Assembly (NCBI GenBank): GCA_043817715.1
Contig: JBDRGO010000089.1
Span: 1 to 8,662 of the forward strand
Length of the DNA: 8,662 nucleotides
Direction: 5' to 3'
Origin: JAFGBZ01 sp043817715
GTDB lineage: Archaea; Iainarchaeota; Iainarchaeia; Iainarchaeales; JAFGBZ01
Positions 6,099-8,662 of this stretch are shown here, in pieces. The number at the start of each line of letters is the position of its first letter. Position 1 is the stretch's first letter. A program made the translations under genes and the position numbers. The notes below the pieces were generated by a model, which was not told the DNA's origin, made no database searches, and worked only from the letters and a program-made list of their open reading frames with translations.

Positions 6099-6466
6099 TG
6101 TTATTGGATACTTATGTCTGGATTGAATTGTTTAATGGAACAGATAAAGGTGAAAAAGTCAAGCAATTAATTCAGTCCAATGCTTGTTTTACTTCTTCTA
6201 TTTCTTTGGCTGAATTAAGTGAATGGATTGAAAAAGAAAAACTCAACAGAAAAGAAATTCTTTCATATGTTAAAAATTTTTCGGCAATAATTGAAGCAGA
6301 CCAAAAAACAATGGAATTAGCCGGAATAATTAAAGTTCAGAAAAGAAAAGAAATGAAAGGATTTGGATTGGTGGATGCAATAATTCTGGCATCTGCAAAA
6401 GAATTTAATCTTACAGTTGTTACTGGAGACAAGCACTTTAAAGAAGAAAATTCATTGATTCTTTAA
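6098..6466 (+). CDS. vapC: PIN-domain toxin ribonuclease (VapC-like)
   Basis: The 122-residue PIN-domain protein has the full acidic active site: D4 in LLDTYVWIEL, E39 in SISLAELSEW, D93 in LVDAIILASA and D111 in VVTGDKHF. VapC toxins are Mg2+-dependent RNases that cut tRNA or rRNA to arrest translation; the specific target cannot be read from sequence. The length is normal and the gene appears intact, so the pair is probably active. Translation is coupled to the antitoxin through the TAATG overlap. The next 289 bp hold no gene. Confidence 0.9.
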   Translation: MLLDTYVWIELFNGTDKGEKVKQLIQSNACFTSSISLAELSEWIEKEKLNRKEILSYVKNFSAIIEADQKTMELAGIIKVQKRKEMKGFGLVDAIILASAKEFNLTVVTGDKHFKEENSLIL

Positions 6467-6585
6467 GTTAAATTTAATAAGAAATCCTTAGATTTAATTA
6501 TAGTTATGGGCTAGTGGTTTGACACTTAGTTCAATTATTATTCCTTAAATTTTTGTTCTCACCACCTCCTTTTTAGAATTTTTTC

Positions 6586-6611
6586 ATTTAAAGAACTTGA
6601 GTTCTTTAAAT
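6586..6611. repeat. perfect 11-bp palindrome
   Basis: ATTTAAAGAAC, loop TTGA, then GTTCTTTAAAT: eleven perfect base pairs. The outer TTTAAA arms match those of the palindromes before aIF5A. It directly abuts the next palindrome. Confidence 0.75.
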
Positions 6612-6636
6612 ATTTCAATTTCTTCGAAATTGAAAT
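6612..6636. repeat. perfect 11-bp palindrome abutting the previous one
   Basis: ATTTCAATTTC, loop TTC, then GAAATTGAAAT: eleven perfect pairs with a 3-nt loop, starting at the base after the preceding palindrome ends. A third, weaker stem (TAAACCTTT at 6661-6669 with AAAGGATTTA at 6685-6694, one bulge) follows. Confidence 0.75.
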
Positions 6637-6741
6637 CATTTCACTTAAATTTTGTCAGCTTAAACCTTTCTTCGCTTCGCTCCAAAAGGATTTAATGCTT
6701 CCAAAATTCCGAACCGTTTCATGAAAAAATTCATTATTTTT

Positions 6742-6749
6742 GGAGGTGA
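6742..6749 (+). promoter_or_regulatory. ideal Shine-Dalgarno site fixing a TTG start
   Basis: GGAGGTGA complements the 16S 3' end perfectly and stands 6 nt before TTG 6756-6758, which decides the non-ATG start. It is clearly the strongest ribosome binding site in the window, matched to a gene with otherwise foreign-looking character. Confidence 0.85.
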
Positions 6750-6755
6750 TTCGAT

Positions 6756-8339
6756 TTGAATCAAAAATTTAATAAAAATCTGGCACCGGAAGCGTGCTCT
6801 TCCGAAATTACTTATAAAGCGAAAAAACTTTTTTTAGCTATGAATGGTTTTTCCTTAGAAGAAATCGAAAACAAGAGGGTTTTGCTTGAAAACCCAAGAA
6901 ATTTCTTTGATTTAATTAAAGATTCTTCAAAATACAGTTCTTGGAAAGAGCTAGTGAATAGTGTTGATTGTAGTAATACTTCTTTGAAAGCTTATAGAAG
7001 AGGCGAATTGACATTTAAAGGAAATGTGTTTCTTGAACTTTTAAATTATTTAAATGAAGAGCAAAGAAATGAAATTTGTTCTAGTGTAGAACTTTTAGAT
7101 AAAAATTGGGGCGCGAGTAAAGGCGGTCGTTGTTGTATTGAAAATAAGAAAAAGAGATTAGGTGAAAAAGGCTTTCTTGAACACTTAAAAAAAATTAGAG
7201 AAGCTGCTGGTTCACCTAGTCTTTCTCTTTGGCATAAAAAAATGAGAGAAGAAAATCCTGTTCTTTATTCTCAAATTCAGAAAGAACGATGGAGAAAACG
7301 ATGGTTAAAACTGTTAGAAGTTTGGAGAACAGATAAAAGAGTAAGACAAAAATCAATCAAATCAATAAAAAAAAGATATGGTGAAGATCATTTTTCAAAA
7401 CTTGGTTTAAAAACAGTAGAAAATCAAAAGATGTTTCCAAGAGAAAAAGAAGTCAAAAAAATAATAGATTCATTAGATTTTGATATTGAAATTCATAAAA
7501 CAATTTTGGGTTCTAATGTTGATTTTGTTTATAAAAAAGAAGAAGAGCTTGTTGGCGTTGAAGAAGTTCTTGGATTCAAAAAGAAAAAAGCATTATGTTT
7601 TTTTGATATTTTAGTTTTGTATGAAAAATACAAATCAATTAATAAAAAACACAAAATACCTTTCTTTATTTCAACGTGGTATGAAGTTGATTTGAAATAT
7701 AAAATCGAAAGATTTCCTTTAGAGTTATTAATTTGGAGTTGTGAAAAAGGAATGACTCCTATTTTGATGGATTCTGATTTTTTTGGGAACACTAGAAAAA
7801 ATATTTTTTTAGGGGAAAACAATAATGATGGCTTAATTTCTTTTTTCAAAGATAATTTAAAGAATAGAGCAAAGCTTTTGAAGCGAGGTGCTTTAAGTCA
7901 ATTAAATCAATCATTCGATGCTTTGGAAAAAGAAACTCATGAAATACTTAACTCTAAAAATTTGAAACCCAAAGGAAAAAAATTAATTAAGACAAAATAT
8001 GAAACATTTATTGTTCCAGATAATTACTTTGAATTAAACGGAGAAAAATACGTTGTACTTATATCAAAAGCAGATCTTTTTGGAGTAATTGGTTCTTGTG
8101 CTTTATTAAAGGAATTAGTGTCTCCTGAAATTAAAACAATAGGAATAGTTTCAAGTTTGGTTAAAAGAGAGACTAAAAGACGTGCTTCAACTAATTTATT
8201 AAAAACTTATGTTGATTATTTCTATAGTTCAATTAGTGATTTTGAACAAAATTTTATGGGGCCCTTGGCTCAGCCTGGTAGAGAAGGAAAACTAGTTATT
8301 AGAGATTTTTCTTCGCCAAAAGCGCCACATTGGCAATGA
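6756..8339 (+). CDS. putative PD-(D/E)XK-like (homing-type) endonuclease
   Basis: The 527-codon product is very rich in lysine and glutamate, and I do not recognise a named family. Residues about 50-120 look like a helical DNA-binding region ending in NWGASKGGR. Residues about 160-220 are strongly basic (QKERWRKRW, KSIKKRYGEDHFSKLG) and recall DNA-binding repeats of phage and homing nucleases. A possible PD-(D/E)XK core follows at about 228-310: REKEV, then GSNVDFVY (D256), VGVEEVLGF (E269/E270) and FFDILVLYEKY. The canonical ExK lysine is not in place, so this is only suggestive. Translation starts at TTG 6756 behind a perfect Shine-Dalgarno site. Codons 502-527 lie inside the tRNA-Ala gene and the TGA stop lies in its second intron, so the last 26 residues (GPLAQPGR..) are tRNA sequence read as protein. 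It could belong to a mobile element lodged against the tRNA. Confidence 0.6.
   Translation: MNQKFNKNLAPEACSSEITYKAKKLFLAMNGFSLEEIENKRVLLENPRNFFDLIKDSSKYSSWKELVNSVDCSNTSLKAYRRGELTFKGNVFLELLNYLNEEQRNEICSSVELLDKNWGASKGGRCCIENKKKRLGEKGFLEHLKKIREAAGSPSLSLWHKKMREENPVLYSQIQKERWRKRWLKLLEVWRTDKRVRQKSIKSIKKRYGEDHFSKLGLKTVENQKMFPREKEVKKIIDSLDFDIEIHKTILGSNVDFVYKKEEELVGVEEVLGFKKKKALCFFDILVLYEKYKSINKKHKIPFFISTWYEVDLKYKIERFPLELLIWSCEKGMTPILMDSDFFGNTRKNIFLGENNNDGLISFFKDNLKNRAKLLKRGALSQLNQSFDALEKETHEILNSKNLKPKGKKLIKTKYETFIVPDNYFELNGEKYVVLISKADLFGVIGSCALLKELVSPEIKTIGIVSSLVKRETKRRASTNLLKTYVDYFYSSISDFEQNFMGPLAQPGREGKLVIRDFSSPKAPHWQ
8282..8320 (+). other. 39-nt tRNA intron in the D arm (22/23)
   Basis: The predicted splicing fold has a 4-bp central helix TGGT (8276-8279) with GCCA (8315-8318). 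The 3-nt bulges are A8280 G8281|A8282 and A8319 A8320|A8321, with cuts after the second base of each. An inner 9-bp stem pairs GAAGGAAAA (8283-8291) with TTTTTCTTC (8306-8314, one G-T), topped by CTA/TAG. The outer helix is poor, so this is a relaxed BHB motif. The product alone allows three equivalent cut pairs; the bulge geometry picks 22/23. Confidence 0.82.
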
Positions 8340-8356
8340 GCTAGATTTCACTAAAT
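8336..8356 (+). other. 21-nt tRNA intron in the anticodon loop (37/38)
   Basis: This is the canonical archaeal site and fold. The outer helix is the anticodon stem. The central helix is TTGG (8330-8333) with CTAA (8351-8354, one G-T). The bulges are C8334 A8335|A8336 and A8355 T8356|T8357. The inner helix is TGA (8337-8339) with TCA (8348-8350), extendable by one G-T. The stop codon of the upstream ORF (TGA 8337-8339) lies in this intron. Confidence 0.9.
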
Positions 8357-8415
8357 TTGTGGAGGCCGCGGGTTCAAATCCCGCAGGGTCCAATTCAATT
8401 CAAAGAGGTTTTATT

Positions 8416-8662
8416 ATGACAAAAAAATTATTTTATGAAGATCCTTATATGAAAGAATTTGAAGCAGAAGTAGTTGAAGTAAATGAAAACAAAGTTGTTT
8501 TGAGTGAAACTTGTTTTTTTCCTGAAGGCGGAGGACAAGTTGGGGATACAGGAGAATTAAATGGATTAAAAGTAATTAATACAATTAAGGAAGGCGCGGA
8601 ATTAGTTAAAGCAGGAGATCAAGTAATTCCTGCTGGAGGAAAATTAATTCATGTAATGGAAT
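8416..8662 (+). CDS. alaX: alanyl-tRNA trans-editing protein AlaX, N-terminal part
   Basis: 82 codons are visible before the window ends. The N-terminal domain shows the AlaX/AlaRS editing-domain signature: LSETCFFPEGGGQVGDTG (residues 29-46), with the glycine-rich GGGQ motif at 38-41. AlaX proteins hydrolyse Ser- (or Gly-) tRNA-Ala free in the cytosol, backing up AlaRS proofreading. The zinc-ligand HxxxH and Cys/His motifs lie downstream, out of view. Starting directly with this domain, without an aminoacylation domain before it, makes free-standing AlaX more likely than AlaRS. GAGGT at 8405-8409 is a ribosome binding site 6 nt from the ATG. The gene lies 23 nt after tRNA-Ala(GGC), so the substrate tRNA and its editing enzyme may be co-transcribed. 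Confidence 0.88.
   Translation, partial: MTKKLFYEDPYMKEFEAEVVEVNENKVVLSETCFFPEGGGQVGDTGELNGLKVINTIKEGAELVKAGDQVIPAGGKLIHVME

Larger units (their letters stand above)
6467..6755. other. 289-bp gene-free palindrome-rich spacer
   Basis: No convincing ORF is present on either strand, although both carry a Shine-Dalgarno-like GGAGGTG (minus strand at 6563-6569, plus strand at 6742-6748). The minus-strand GTG after its GGAGGTG reaches a stop after five codons. The spacer holds two adjacent perfect palindromes (6586-6636), a third imperfect one (6661-6694), short TTCGC repeats at 6671-6680, and an inverted duplication that includes both Shine-Dalgarno copies. T-rich runs at 6550-6585 may terminate the toxin-antitoxin transcript. 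Confidence 0.6.
6545..6772. repeat. inverted duplication of a translation-initiation region
   Basis: Three exact blocks recur in the same order on opposite strands: ATGAAAAAATTC (plus 6721-6732; minus 6576-6587), GGAGGTG (plus 6742-6748; minus 6563-6569) and CAAAAATTTAA (plus 6762-6772; minus 6545-6555). The spacers between blocks differ in length and sequence. The plus copy is the leader and start of the 527-codon ORF. The minus copy leads into no gene, so it looks like the remnant of an inverted duplication. Confidence 0.55.
8259..8392 (+). tRNA. tRNA-Ala(GGC) with two introns
   Basis: Exons 8259-8281, 8321-8335 and 8357-8392 join to a 74-nt tRNA with every stem intact. The acceptor is GGGCCCT/AGGGTCC. 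The D stem is GCTC/GAGC with AGCCTGGTA as loop. The anticodon stem is CCACA/TGTGG with loop TTGGCAT, the variable loop is AGGCC, and the T stem is GCGGG/CCCGC around TTCAAAT. The anticodon is GGC (8332-8334). Pair G3-U70 (8261 with 8389) and discriminator A73 are the alanine identity elements, so the isotype is secure. No CCA is encoded. Without removing the first intron the D stem loses three of its four pairs and the anticodon stem has no 5' strand in place. The gene's 5' part overlaps the upstream ORF, and alaX starts 23 nt downstream. Any promoter must lie in the ORF (TTCTATAG near 8220-8227 is a weak candidate). Confidence 0.93.

Noticed and set aside
6506..6530. Possible 5' half of a second tRNA, or the other end of a very large tRNA intron holding the ORF (GGGCTAGTGGTTTGACAC).
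   Set aside because: Its acceptor would not pair with AGGGTCC at 8385-8391 and it has no proper D loop with GG. The 5' exon at 8259-8281 fits fully instead.
6546..6575. Leaderless or short minus-strand gene behind the GGAGGTG at 6563-6569.
   Set aside because: The GTG after it reaches TAA after five codons, and no longer frame starts nearby.
6467..6755. CRISPR array or C/D box RNA in the spacer.
   Set aside because: No regularly spaced direct repeats and no C/D box pair; the repeats seen are inverted.
7529..7849. 106-codon minus-strand open frame inside the nuclease-like ORF.
   Set aside because: Antisense shadow, rich in lysine, phenylalanine and serine, without motifs.

Overview
The window looks like a chromosomal stretch of an uncultured archaeon. 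It is AT-rich and densely packed, with archaeal hallmarks: hypusine-type aIF5A, a 73-residue Sm-like (LSm) protein, MinD without MinE, AlaX, TATA/BRE-type promoters and a tRNA gene with bulge-helix-bulge introns. A DPANN lineage is my best guess from gene size, gene set and base composition, but the window has no marker that fixes the phylum.

Left part (1-1668): the C-terminal end of an unknown plus-strand gene converges on a minus-strand operon. That operon runs aIF5A, then an agmatinase/ureohydrolase (polyamine synthesis, which feeds hypusination of aIF5A), then a small gene with a strong ribosome binding site that is broken by an in-frame TAG. The divergent intergenic region (1669-1867) holds perfect short palindromes and a good TATA box for the plus-strand operon.

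Middle part (1868-5776): a tight plus-strand operon encodes a NYN-domain (LabA/TIGR00288-like) putative RNase, a DUF2226/PATAN-like protein, a Roadblock/LC7-like protein, a MinD/ParA-type ATPase and an LSm protein. The MinD gene is split inside its Walker A motif by a 468-residue LAGLIDADG intein that also carries a helix-turn-helix segment. Next comes a VapBC-type toxin-antitoxin pair (5883-6466) with its own promoter and a tandem 10-bp repeat.

Right part (6467-8662): a 289-bp gap has two back-to-back perfect palindromes, flanked by an inverted duplication of a translation-initiation region. A 527-codon ORF follows, with an ideal Shine-Dalgarno sequence. It is possibly a PD-(D/E)XK-like endonuclease of the homing type. 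Its last 26 codons lie inside a tRNA gene. That tRNA reconstructs cleanly as tRNA-Ala(GGC) with the G3-U70 identity pair, but only after removal of two introns: 39 nt in the D arm (22/23) and 21 nt in the anticodon loop (37/38). The start of alaX, a trans-editing hydrolase for mischarged tRNA-Ala, lies 23 nt downstream, so the tRNA and its editing factor are neighbours.

The most notable items are the doubly interrupted tRNA-Ala beside alaX, the endonuclease-like ORF running into it, and the intein in the MinD P-loop.
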